64,000 bases of DNA from positions 640,601-704,600 of the forward strand of contig NW_001799066.1 in NCBI RefSeq assembly GCF_000165425.1, given 5' to 3'. Source of the stretch: Paramecium tetraurelia (lineage: Eukaryota; Ciliophora; Oligohymenophorea; Peniculida; Parameciidae). Each line of letters begins with the position of its first letter. The first letter of the stretch is position 1. Below the pieces are notes generated by a model. It made no database searches. It worked only from the letters and a program-made list of their open reading frames with translations, and was not told the origin of the DNA. Of the stretch, positions 37,924 through 51,092 are shown in pieces. The translations under genes were made by a program, and so were the position numbers.

Positions 37924-39222
37924 TCATCTAAAATAATGTAATGCTCTTGCTGTAAGTCCTTAAACCTTTGATTCATCTTCAGTTTAATCAAGCCAATATT
38001 CCTCAAATAATGCTATGTCTTCTGGCTTAGAAGCATCAAGTTTAGTCAATTATAAATATTCAAATGTTGGATGATCTTTCTAGGTAATATTAATTAATCT
38101 CTTACTAAAAATTATGGAATTTCAGTTCCTTTCCATATCTAAGCTCCACAGATTTAAAAATCTGGAACATCCCCATAGACACTGTGGATAGCAAATGGCC
38201 ATTTTTTAAAATGAGGATCAGTTCTTTATGGAAATCCATTGCAATTATTTCAAAACGAAATCAAAACCTTTGCATCTTATTCAGCCTTAATATATTTAAT
38301 AATCCATATAGACCATCCTTAAGAATCAAAATGTTCCAAAATGTTTTGAATTCAGCAGCAAAATTTTTTGATGCTAAAAATTATCTTTTCCAGTCGTCAA
38401 TGTTGAAAGTAGATTATGGTAATAAATCAAATTCACATTATTATTTTATTGGCTTCTCTTCTTCGCCTTCATCTTTTGAATGAGCCTTTTATTATTAAGT
38501 ATTTTATGGTAATTATTATTTTAACTATTTTTATTATTATTATTAATAATATTATAATGGGAAAGGTTTTATGGCAATATTTGGTTTTTCCATAATACTT
38601 AAGTTATAAATATATTTTACATCCAAAAATGCAGGTATTTCTGATACTTATTTGTACTATCTAGAAATAATTTGGAATTGTATCTCTGTATTTGTATATC
38701 AAATGTAAAGGAAATAATCTTTAGAAATAAGTTGCTAAAATTAAATCAGCAATTGTTAATAATTAGCCAACCAAGAAATTGTTTTTTTTAAAGTGATTTT
38801 CTAATATTTTTAATTTCCAATTCAATTCTTTTTTATTTCTTCTTATTTTTAGAGTGTTGTCAATCCAAAACCAAGAATTGGCAACAGCAAACCAAGTAGA
38901 GTAGGTTCCAATTCGAGCGATGTAAAATCTAACCATTGCTTATTGATAATCTGTTATTCCAACCAAAGGTTTTCCTCTGGTAACATATTACAATATGGCA
39001 TTGCTTGAGCTAGATATCCTTCTGGTGTTTCTAACAAAGGAAATTTACCTACAGTGATCTTAGTCAAAAAAACGCTGGAGTCTAATGCAAATAAAAGATT
39101 TGTACTTCTAAAGCTTTAAATTCTACAAAATAATTAATAATTTAAACATTGGCTAATTAAGCAGCAACTATTATCTTGCCAACTCTTGGATTACCAACTG
39201 TATACGTGAGTTTATGTGACAT
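37924..39222 (-). pseudogene. Translation elongation factor 1-gamma pseudogene
   Basis: All parts of eEF1B-gamma are recognisable. GST N-domain: LTYTVGNPRVGKIIVAAQLA, then KFPLLETPEGYL. GST C-domain: NKQWLDFTSLELEP, then FLVGQLLTIADLILATY and SEIPAFLDVKY. Conserved C-terminal domain: FDLLPQSTFNIDDWKRQF, then HSVYGDVPDFQICGA, HPTFEYLQLTKLD and GLTARALHYFR. The reading frame is broken by a shift at the T7 run (minus strand, near 39066), TGA 38822-38824, a one-base insertion near 38668, a shift near 38325 and TGA 38250-38252. A 26-nt intron near the 3' end is intact. With lesions spread over the whole length this is a real pseudogene, presumably of a gene with functional paralogues elsewhere. 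Confidence 0.88.
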
Positions 39223-39606
39223 GAAAATATCTTTATATTAAATTTAATTAAATCCAGATAAAGTCCAAAACAATTAGTGTAATTCTCTTTTGGTTGTTAT
39301 TTAAGTAAATAATTAGATTGATATAATGATTCAAACATTTATGTTTCAATGAATAAATTTTGGATTTGGTATGAAAATTGACATCAATAGCAAGAATAGG
39401 CCAGGAGAATGACCCATAGCTAATATTAAGAGAGTAGAGAGAGTAATAACTTAAGAAAACAGTAAAAACAAAAAAAGATAGATTGAGTATTATTATTGAA
39501 TATTGATTTTATTAATTAAAATGTCTCTTAGCCAATTATATGGGAAATAAACAATCAATTATGCAAGTACACTATAAAATTAATCAATTTAAGAGAGCTC
39601 AGATAA
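39223..39606. other. Divergent intergenic region
   Basis: Upstream of both the EF1-gamma pseudogene and the coiled-coil gene at 39607. An ATG at 39521 (MSLSQLYGKQTINYA) could be an upstream first exon of the latter if 29 nt were spliced, but the acceptor (GAG) is unusual. Confidence 0.4.
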
Positions 39607-40507
39607 ATGAGATTTCCAAATGATTCACAATCATTTGGATTACGTTAAGAATATCATGATTTTACATAGTTGCATCGTCAGCCCGCTGAAACAAAGAAGC
39701 ATCAACGAGCGAAGTCAACTCTGTAGAATAATTATAGATAAGGGACTCCTATAACAGATTTAGAGGAAGTAGAGGGAGAGAAGTTGTTTGATTAATTTTT
39801 TAAGCTAAACAACTCCAAAAGCGATAGCGACTTTATGAGAGATTCTGTGTAAAGAGATTTAAAGCAGCCTGAATCTGAATTTTTAAGGTTTGTGGAGAAC
39901 GCAATAGAATATCATAAACAATCTGAGTTGCACTTCAGACCTGCTATTAAAAAGAATTAGCATTTGGAGAAGAAAGCAAAGGAGCTTGTTATATCGAATA
40001 GATTGTTGGCAAGTGAAATCAATCGATATAAATAGAAGGAGATCGAGTTAAAAAATAAGATAAAAATATTGCAAAAAGAGTATTAATTAGAGTTGGGTCA
40101 ATTGATATAGAAGAATGAATGGTTGGAGGAGTTGTTGGTGAAACAAAAAATAGACAATGAGAATTCTTTGTTGGCTGTTAAGAAATCTTTAGAAATGATG
40201 CAAGGAAGATGCATGTGTCAAAAGGGGATGGTTGATAAGATAATGAAGGAAGTTAAGTAACAATCTAGACAATAATATGATCTCCAGGTGACCCATTCAT
40301 CATCGGAATTAAGCAGTAACACCGAGGAGGATGATTTCAATTTTGATTATATGAGGAGGAGAAAATCTTTATCAAAGGTAATAAGTTAAATAAACATAGA
40401 CATCAGAAGAACATCAATTCGTACTTGCGAGAAGCAAGAATTCTAGGGAGTTTGCCAGAGATCTCTTTATAAGAAAGAAGCATATACAAGACCCGTATTA
40501 TACATGA
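39607..40507 (+). CDS. Hypothetical coiled-coil protein, 292 residues
   Basis: One 22-nt intron (GTAATA...ATAG near 40379) gives an exact frame. N-terminus MRFPNDSQSFGLRQEYHDF is followed by an acidic Ser-rich region. A long coiled coil occupies residues about 115-190 (LEKKAKELVISNRLLASEIN, KEIELKNKIKILQKEYQLEL). Near the end are an acidic stretch (SNTEEDDFNFDYMRRR) and a basic tail (FARDLFIRKKHIQDPYYT). No family assigned; likely cytoskeletal or centrosomal in style, by inference only. Stops 18 bp before the next same-strand gene. An alternative upstream start at 39521 is possible. Confidence 0.65.
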
Positions 40508-40525
40508 ATATTAAATTATAATATA

Positions 40526-41981
40526 ATGGTTTTCATCAAGAGATTAGTACCCCTTTCAATTTTGTATTGTTTCGAAGGAATCATGTTGGGACTGATTTTA
40601 TACAATGTTCCTTCTAATTTGATAGATAAAGGTGTTGAGATAAATAGATATAACTTTTCATTCGTTGTGCTATTACCTTACTTGTTCAGATACATAGTTG
40701 CACCCTTGATTGACAGTGTAAGTTGGGATAAGATGGGTAGAAGAAGAAGTTAGTTGGCAGTTTTGTATTTTGGATTGGGGTATAGAGTTGCTAAAAATTC
40801 TTAGAGTTCTGTTATATTTTTCAAATTTCTAATCGCTAGATCCTAGTACATGGTTTTGGAAGGCCTTCTGGATTGTATGTTTGTTGGCGTGCATTGACAT
40901 CATAATAGCAGCTTGGATAGTTGAGAGTTTAGAGAAGCATGACAGAGGGTATGGAGCATTGGCTCAATTTCTAGGAATTTTGATAGGGGGATTTATTGGA
41001 GCATACATCTTTAGGATGTTCAACTCGCTTGAATTTTGTAACACATATATATATGCCATTCCTTAAGAGATACCATACATTACACTCTAAAGTGAAATTA
41101 TAGATTTATTTTTAGTTGCATTCTAAGATTTGTCTTACATATCTGTTGGACTTGCAGTTGCATGTATTATTATCATTCACAATGAAACAACCTCTAATTA
41201 AGATGTAAGAATGTCATTATAATAGATAATCGAAGCTTACAAATCAGCTCTTGGAGCATTTTAGAATCGGCATTTGACTGTTTTCTTTCTGTTTTTTTGT
41301 TTTTTCAGAATAGGGTAGATGCCGATTGATTTGGCACATATTCACTTGATGAGAGGGTAATTGACAGAGGGTTAAATTCAATTTTTAGAAATATTCACCT
41401 TTCCAATTGCATGCATTTTACCATATTATATGGCCAAAATGATTAAGACAAGGGTGTTGGAAATTAGACTTATAATCGTATTTTCCATCTATGAAATTGG
41501 TATACCAATCATATAAATCTAATATTACTAGCTATATCAGGAGTGTTTATCATAACCTTGTTTGCCTCAGAGGAGAACTTTCCATTTCCATACAGAGATA
41601 CCTTATTGAAAATATCATTAATAAGTGTTTGGTTGTTAAATTTGATTAACATAACTCTGGCCCAATCGTTCATTTACAAAAGCACTCAAAGTTCAATAGC
41701 GGCAACTTTCATTGGTTTGTTAAGTAGAAATGTTTGTTATATTTTCAGCCACTGGAATTAACTTTCAATTTATTTTTGAAGGATTCGTGGAATATTTATT
41801 AGCCAATTATAATTATTATTTGATTTGGGCATGTGGAGTAGGAATTTATGCATTATTTTTTTTCCATTTAGCTTCGAGGGCAACCATGATCGATTAATTG
41901 AATTGCGAAGAGTTTAGTTTAGAGATTGACATAAAAAAAGAAAAGCTTCTTATTAATACTGAACTAGCAACTTTGGCATGA
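40526..41981 (+). CDS. MFS transporter of the acetyl-CoA transporter/AmpG type (SLC33A1-like)
   Basis: 457 residues, three introns (25, 32 and 25 nt), exact frame. The start VPLSILYCFEGIMLGLILYN and the block LLPYLFRYIVAPLIDSVSW...DKMGRRRS match the SLC33A1/AmpG signature (APIVDS, then GRRKSW). About eleven hydrophobic helices follow, including LAQFLGILIGGFIGAYIF and LAVACIIIIH. The C-terminus is short and charged (KKEKLLINTELATLA). SLC33A1 imports acetyl-CoA into the ER lumen; AmpG relatives move amino sugars. Substrate not determinable from sequence. Intact, unlike the MFS pseudogene 3 kb upstream. Confidence 0.8.
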
Positions 41982-42112
41982 TAATTAATTAGAATTTTGT
42001 ATGTAATCATTAGTTACGCATTATTACTTTACGTTATTATCATATTATGCATAAAGAAGAAGAATGTAAATAAAGAGTATTATAATTTATTTATATTATA
42101 TTATCAATTAAA

Positions 42113-43149
42113 ATGGATGATCGATTGATTGAATTACATAAAGTACAAGCATGGTTATCTAGATGTCTGGCAGATAGGATTCATTTTAATTGAACAACTC
42201 CAACTCCTCTTAGGATGATGATTTTATGCCTCAATTCTTTCAGAAAATAAAAAAGGCACTTTAGTGTTTAGAGAGAATCAAAGAAAATAATAATAGAATG
42301 TAGGAGATGTCAATGAAGTATGCTAGAGCAACTACATCAAATGTAGAAAAAGGTATTACAATCATCTGATCCGATTAGAGTTGTCACGAGAATTAGAGTA
42401 GATTATGGCCTAAAATTAACAATATAGTAACGAATTAAAAGATGCAATGAATGATATAAAAGAAGATGTTGAAAGAAGTGAAAGAGATTACTCAGTAACC
42501 AATTTGCATTATAAGAGGATCAACCTGAAACCCAAATGAAAATCAATCAGAGAAATGCATTAACTAGTAAAGTTCAGGAAGTTTTACATGCTTCTTCTCA
42601 AATTTCCATTAAATACAAGACTTGTGTTAGAGAGAAAATTAGGAGGTAAACGAAGATCTTAGATGAAAATGCCTCAGAAGAGTTTTTAGATGAAATATGC
42701 AATGATCCATAAGTATGCGAATTTTATCGAATATCTAATTAGAAAGCAACGTAATTATTACAAGGAAAACTCTATGGAGAAGCTCCTTCTGCTATTCTCA
42801 CAAATACTGTCTCAGATATATAGGAGAAATACAAAGATATACAATAGTTGGAAAGAGTATTTTCTTTAATTATTAATTAGTCTGTTTAATTAGTATATTA
42901 ACTATTTGTAGATTTAGCTATCTTAGTTCATGCTTAAGGCTAATAAATCGATAACATAGAAATTAATCTTGACTCAGCTAAAACTTATGTCGGCAAGGCA
43001 GAAAAAAGCCTTGTGGATGCAAAGGAAGACCATCAATCAGCTAAAAAGGTATTCACGCATTTCATCACTTTTAGAAAATATGTTGTGTTATCCTAATTGG
43101 TGTTGTAATTTTAGCAGTAATTATAGGACCAGTTGTTGCGACGTCATGA
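42113..43149 (+). CDS. Syntaxin (Qa-SNARE), plasma-membrane type
   Basis: N-terminus MDDRLIELHK is joined across a 20-nt intron to MSGRQDSFQL. Then come the Habc helices (FFQKIKKALQCLERIKENNN), the linker, and the SNARE motif with the family block (IQEKYKDIQQLERSVQ), VDLAILVHAQGQQID and NIEINLDSAKTYVGKAE. The C-terminal anchor is CCVILIGVVILAVIIGPVVA. Introns of 20, 26, 24 and 26 nt, plus perhaps one of 30, end in AG. One base seems missing near 42489: VERSER changes frame before LLSNQFALQEDQPETQ. That is either a sequence error or a recent lesion; the rest is perfectly conserved. Qa-SNAREs drive fusion at the target membrane and here fit a secretory role. Confidence 0.82.
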
Positions 43150-43317
43150 ATTTATATTAACAAGTTATTTTTATATATTTTTATTGCTCAATATAAATTG
43201 TTTTATTTATTTATTTATTGTTATTTGCATTATAATAATTTCAGTAGATATCATTATTAGTATAAAAACTATATAGGTACTTTAAAATTTAGAAAAATTA
43301 GATCTAATACTTAAATA

Positions 43318-45072
<1,755 letters not shown>

Positions 45073-45587
45073 TCTTGTTCGATTGCCATGGTTATTTAAT
45101 TATTACTATTCCGTCATTTTAATAATATAAATGTTTTATTTCTTTATATTTTTGTTATTATTTTAATCGAAAAATATAATACTATTATTAATTATCAAAT
45201 TTTATCATCAGCATATTTAAACTTCCCACAGAACTATTCCAAACTAATATTTAAGAGATTAATATCATTATTCAATCGAAGAAAGACAAAAAATCTAAAA
45301 GAATAATTGCTTGAAATATAATTGTGAAAAATGAAAGATCAGAACTAAGTTTATAAAGAAACCCTATGTTTATAAATCAAATGGAAATATAACATTGAAT
45401 TCAGAATAAACTTTAAGTCTTCATCTATTTTATGGCAATTTTAAATTTCTGATTATTTAATTTTTTTAATTTGCTGCACAACAAAAAAATATGTAATTAT
45501 TTTGATTATCATGATAATAGAAATATATATTTTATATATATATAAAAAAAACCATATAAAATATTAATTTATTATATTAAAATCGAT
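45073..45587. other. Divergent intergenic region
   Basis: About 515 bp of very AT-rich sequence with a (TA)n-like tract near 45525-45545, between the SNF1-like kinase (minus) and an orphan (plus). No coding frame seen. Confidence 0.5.
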
Positions 45588-46484
45588 ATGGATTAATCAT
45601 ATTATTCTATTCACTAGTTACTACAAACAAAAAGAGATTTATTAAGGGATAACATAAGAAAAAATGATTTAATGAAAACATTAGAAGATAAAAGAATAAA
45701 AATTTAATAGAATTAACAAGATTAGGAATCATAAATAGTTTAATACAATTCCTCAAAAAGAAGAAGAAAAAACAGATAAAAAATTGAAACAGAAGGTTCA
45801 TCAGAAGATGATGGTTTTAATCGATTAACTAAACTAAAATCAAAAAAGAATTTAACACCAACTTATTTGATATAAATTCTCGACTATCTTAAAACAGACC
45901 CATACGGATTTTAATCAATAAGGATATTTACTTTATGCGAAGATGCAATTTTAGATGAAAAATTAATTAATTCACCTTTGGTTCCATATTTAGTTGAAAT
46001 CATCTATGCATTAACTAAATACAAACAATAAATTCCTTTTAAAGTAATTATTCTTCAAATATATTTAGCCTTTACCTTTACTCTTAAAAGCATTTAGCCT
46101 TCATTAAGAATATATAATTTTATAATACATCTAAATGTATTTATAAAATAACAAGCATGAAAAACATTAGATTGATTAATTTTGCAGATAACAATTTCAA
46201 AGTGAAGATTAGAATCTGTTATATGTATTATGCAAGAGTTTCAAATATGTAATAGTAATTTTTATACTTAGGCCAACCTGTAAATGTTGCTATTTTTGTG
46301 TGAGACTATTGGAAATAAGGATCTTGTTCAAGCAATAAAGTTTTATGGAGAGTTCATATTCGACACAAATATAGAATATCAAAAGGGATATAGAAGCACT
46401 ATTAAAAAAATATAATAAATAGCTGAAATTGTGTTAAGTGGTCCTGAATTCTATTTTACGCAAGAAGAAGATCTAGAAATTTGA
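45588..46484 (+). CDS. Hypothetical protein, 282 residues
   Basis: Two introns (25 and 23 nt) give an exact frame. A charged, Gln-rich N-terminus (LLQTKRDLLRDNIRKNDLMK) is followed by an acidic-Ser spot (GSSEDDGF), then an all-helical body: TPTYLIQILDYLKTDPYGFQ, LVPYLVEIIYALTKYKQQIP, FLCETIGNKDLVQAIKFYGE. The helical pairs could be an armadillo/HEAT-like or VHS-like fold, but no signature is clear. Ends FTQEEDLEI. Function unknown. Confidence 0.7.
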
Positions 46485-46559
46485 TTATGTTTACTTTATT
46501 TTATGTTTAAACAATCAGCTCAAGTTAATTCAGTATATAATTTGATATTTTATAATATA

Positions 46560-47168
46560 ATGTAATAAAATTAATGCGTATAGACTTCCGCTTTTGAGTT
46601 TGCTTTTTAATTATAAGATCTAATCTACAGAGAAACAAAGCTAAAATCTCCTTCTCTCTAATACAATTTTTCAAAATCAACAAAAGCTATTTCGAACTCA
46701 AAGTAAATAAAATAAATAAATTCACATCGAAGTGTTGGTGAAATAAACCCAAATATCTCATCTCCCGCTCCTAAAAAACTATTAGGCAAGCCAGTTGAAG
46801 GAAGGGCATTGCTGGCTAATTTGATGTTTCCGAGTCAAGTCAAAATGAAAGTGTCAATTATAGAGCAAAACAAAGAGAAAAAGGATTAACCAACTTCAAA
46901 AAATATTCATATGGCAAGAAGGCTTAGTCAATACAATTAAAATGAGTCTAAATCATGTAAATAGTTTGAATGGATCAATAAATTTAATTTACAATTACAA
47001 AAATGCAATTATTATGTGAACAATGATAAATCAGTAAAATTAAAAACACATAGAAAAAGACAGTTATCTGTATTGGATGATGTCCAACCTATTAGTTCTC
47101 GAAATCTTTTTGTAAATGGAACTTAGAGTCACTTTTCAAGTCGAGACAAGACACCAAATAAAAAATGA
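46560..47168 (+). CDS. Hypothetical basic protein, 202 residues
   Basis: An intronless frame: MQQNQCVQTSAFEFAFQLQD, a Ser/Pro-rich part (NPNISSPAPKKLLGKPVEGR), a short MFPSQVKMKVSIIEQNKEKK segment and a basic C-terminus (SRDKTPNKK). Mostly disordered by composition. No family recognised. Lies 76 bp after the upstream orphan and 11 bp before the next gene, all on the same strand. Confidence 0.65.
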
Positions 47169-47179
47169 TTAAATTAAAT

Positions 47180-48935
47180 ATGAATACTAAAATAACTTTG
47201 CGTAATTCAAAACAAAATAGCTTTCTAAATTCAGTCTAAACTACGCACAGACACACATTGTCCTAGGGTATAGAACTAAAGTTGGAATCGCCTACAAATA
47301 GAGAAACTTCTGGATTCACTTCTTTTTAATCTTTGAAATCTTCATCGATTCATCTTAAAAAATTAGTGAAATCTCCAACTTCTTAAATAAAATCTGCCAG
47401 ATAATTTGACTTAAATGAAAACTTTCTTAATTAGAGAACTTCAATAGTATAAATGATGCAAACATTTTCAAACAATTATGAAATCATATAATAATCAGAG
47501 CCTTTAGAAAATATTGACTTGTAAAAACTCTTTCCAGTAGAAGAACAAAAGAAGTCCTAAAACAATGAAATAGTTCCTCATGAATCAAAGTTAAGAATAT
47601 TTGAGTTAAAACAAGAGAGCAATAATTGGATCTCAATTAATAGATTTAGATTTCATTACTTTTCAATTAAAATATAAGGTTAGGAATCACCAATACAGGT
47701 TTATGTAAAATGTGATTAATCAAGGTTGCTCAATTATAGAATGTATATATCTACGACTGCTTCCTTCCCAACCAAATTCAATAGCGAAGCTGTTGTATAA
47801 TCTAAATATTTTAAATATTAAGATAAAAAGCACAATGACAAATTTCTAGATAAGTTCCTATATATAGCAATATACTCAGAAGAAGACTGTGAAATTTCAA
47901 TATCATTTCTATATGGAAATCAAAGCATTAAGAAATAAAAGCCTAAGAGATAAAAGCCAAACTATGATAAGTACAAATACTGGTGGCAGCAGTAAAAATT
48001 TGATATGAGTTGTGAAACTGATAAAATAAACAGTAATCTTGATACTAGGTAATATTCAAGAGAAGCTAGAAAAGAGAAATTAATTCAATCACAAGATTAA
48101 TTAGATCTAAGAATGAAAAATGCAATGAGTAGAAAAAAAGAACTTAGTGAAGATAAAAAAATGGATTTATTGTCCAAGTATTAAGCAAGTGAAGCCTTAA
48201 AAGAAATTAGAAACCAATAAAAGCTTAAATAAAGAATAAGACATGCAATAACAAAATTTCAAATCAGTTGGCTTGGTATATTTATACTTATACATCTGGC
48301 TGAAAATATGAAATCTATGTTAGATGTATTTAACTTGATATTCTTAATTAGGAAGCAAAAAAAAGAAGTAAATATCTAGCCAAAGGAAGACTAATCGTAT
48401 GGAAATACAGAACTACAACTATGATTAAAATAAAAGAGAGTGGGCAAAATGTTGATTAGAGGAACTTATTTAAATTATGTATGACGATGTGTATTTTTGC
48501 ATCTCATAACAAAAAGAGAATTAAGACTGATGTTTCTAAAGTGCTAAGATACTTTTTGACTTTGACTCATTAATATTGCCATTTCATTTAAAAACATCAG
48601 GAACTAACATATAAAGGTAATGCAATTATTAAATTTTAGTAAATTATGTAAAAAGAGTATTTAGAAATCTAAAATAAAAAGAAAAAGCATATAAGGATAG
48701 ATTATGGAGAATTCTAAACAAATATGCCTAAGAAATACTTCATACTTTGGGAGCACACTTTACTAATCCAAAAAAGAGAACTTACATCATTGATAGGTAA
48801 TTAATTGACTTATCAAGAGTTCAGCACTATAAAAAGCAATGGAAGATTTTTTATCATAGAAAAAAAGGAAATGCCAACAATTTATTTAAGGCTATGTCAG
48901 AGAAAAAGATTAAAAATAAGTAAATTTACCATTGA
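47180..48935 (+). CDS. Hypothetical protein, 568 residues
   Basis: Introns of 26 and 23 nt give an exact frame to TGA 48933-48935. The N-terminal 120 residues are Ser/Thr/Lys-rich. A beta-like region follows (NNWISINRFRFHYFSIKI, RLLNYRMYISTTASFPTKFN, FLYIAIYSEEDCEISISFLY), perhaps a C2- or galectin-like sandwich. Next is a charged helix (EARKEKLIQSQDQLDLRMKN) and an all-helical C-terminal third rich in Lys, Arg and Tyr. After the TGA the same frame continues with good protein character (KKVVDLALNMMQPEMFDTPS, YDDLYGIFRTYIHYKKM) to TGA 49113, so the stop may be a lesion or be read through. No family recognised. Confidence 0.65.
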
Positions 48936-49993
48936 ATATAAACTAAGAAAGTAGTTGACCTTGCTTTGAATATGATGCAGCCAGAAATGTTTGACACTCC
49001 TTCTTATGATGATTTATATGGAATTTTTCGTACTTACATTCATTACAAAAAAATGACATCTCAACAATCGCAATAGTAATAGCTAAAATCTTAATAATTA
49101 TAATAGTAACAATGATAATATTATATATATTTACATTTAGTATTTAACTTTTAAGATGTGTTATTATATAATTAATTTAACATTTTCATTGAGTGCTTTG
49201 ATTTATAAGATATTAGAATTTGTAATTTCCTTTGGAAATTGATGGTAATCCAAAAGAATATTGTAATTTTGATATCATATTTCATAATAACATAACTTAT
49301 TTTAATTTGCAACTTAATATTTAAATCATATTATGTAAATAATATTGATTTAAAAACAATAAAGAGATAAATAATTTATTTCTTTTTTCATTAATTTTTA
49401 TATCAATAGATGATTAAATATATAATAATGATTATTAAAGGATTTTAAATGATGATTACAAATGATTTTCAAATTTTTTGTTATCTTTAAATGATCTTTA
49501 TCAATATCCTTAATTTAATTATTTAGTGTTAATTATAAAATTTCTCGTAAATTTATTTATATTCACTTTTGTATATAAATTTTTAAGAAAACTTTTATAT
49601 TTCTAAATTCATTACTAATAATACAGCAAACAGCCAGAAGAGAAATTGATAAATATTATTAATTTAGTTTAGCTCTTAAAATCGTAAAGCTTGTACATAA
49701 TTAAGTTGGAAATAAAATAAAAATATCTATTAAATAAAGGTGAATCTAAGAGAAATGGTCAATTGTGGAACTGAATTTAATTACAATACTAATTTAGTAC
49801 AAATTTATATAAAAATAATCTGAAATTAAATAAGTATGTTATGTTAAATTGTAGTATATTTTTTTCTAGTAAGAAAATGAACTAAGGCATAATGAAGGTT
49901 GCAGTGTTCACTAGCAGTAAAATTAACCTAAATAATTATGAAATTAATTATTCTGCACTAGGTTTAACCAATAAATATAAATTAATATAAAAG
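48936..49993. other. Possible C-terminal extension, then AT-rich intergenic
   Basis: The first 180 bp hold the in-frame continuation of the preceding gene. From 49116 to 49993 the sequence is very AT-rich with no sustained coding frame. Confidence 0.5.
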
Positions 49994-50947
49994 ATGGGCT
50001 AGAGTTGTGCATCTTGCTAGCATAAAGATGAAGCTACTCCTGGCTAAAATGGTATAGAACTGAAAGATTAACTTGCAGAAGAAGACCTAGACGACAGTTA
50101 AGAGTTTGATGCTAGTATTATATTATTATAGTCGAGAAAGTCCTCCTTCTACTTATTAATGCAAAACTATGGAAGCCGATATTCTGCAGTTTTAAAAGAT
50201 TATCTCAAACGTGAAAGAAGAGGACTACGTAGAGGAATCGAAGGAATAATAAATAATTTTCGATGATTAATCTCGATATTTGGGAAGTATAGTAAATGGA
50301 AAAGCAAATGGGTTTGGAAAGTTATGGTTAGAAAATGGAGACTTTTATTAAGGTGATTTCGTAGAGAATATGATGGAAGGAAATGGAACTTTTAATTACT
50401 TGAAGGGTCCAATATACGAAGGGGAGTTTAAGTCAAATAAACCAGACGGTTATGGGATAGAAACCTGGCCAGATGGATCAATATACGAAGGAGAATTTAA
50501 GGGAGGCAGAAAACATGGAAAAGGTTGTTATAAATGGCATTAAGGATGTGTTTATAATGGAGACTGGAAGGATAATATGATACATGGTGTAGGAAAATAT
50601 GATTGGCCTGATGGAAGGGTATGGTATAGTAAATATTGCAGTCTTATTCTGGGAGTTGGATTAAAAATTAAATGCACGGTCGAGGGAAATATATATGGAA
50701 AGATGGAAAGTGTTATGATGGAGAGTACTAAAATGATAAAAAATGTGGTTTTGGCATATTCTATTGGCCCGATGGAAAATAGTTCTAGGGTTAATGGTTT
50801 AATGGAAGACAGCATGGGAAAGGATTAATGATAGGGAAAGATGGTAAGAAAAAGATAGGTTCTTGGTTGGAAGGAAAATTAGTGAGCTCCACAGAGGATG
50901 AAAATTTCTAAATTATGCCAGAAGGTTGGATTTTATAATAATAATGA
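49994..50947 (+). CDS. MORN-repeat protein, N-myristoylated
   Basis: 300 residues after removing introns of 28 and 23 nt; exact frame. MGQSCASCQHKDE gives a myristoylated Gly2 with nearby Cys. A helical linker (MEADILQFQKIISNVKEEDY) precedes about nine MORN repeats: GFGKLWLENGDFYQGDF, YEGEFKSNKPDGYGIETWPD, YEGEFKGGRKHGKGCYKW, VYNGDWKDNMIHGVGKYDWP and so on. The C-terminus is non-repeat (STEDENFQIMPEGWILQQQ). MORN arrays bind phospholipids and build membrane-skeleton contacts such as ciliate cortical structures. It is the intact counterpart of the MORN pseudogene at 24809-25934. Confidence 0.87.
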
Positions 50948-51092
50948 TCTTATTTGTATCATTCTTTAAACTACAACTTAATTTATGAGAGTATATTCTT
51001 ATTCAGCAAAGCAATATCAAGATAGAATGGAAGTATAGTTAGTACTAAGCGAATAAGTTTGATTTTTATAATAAACCTCCAAATTATTAAAA

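Noticed and set aside
48933-48935. TGA as selenocysteine or tryptophan
   Set aside because: No SECIS-like element was seen and TGA ends all intact genes; a lesion or hidden splice site is simpler.
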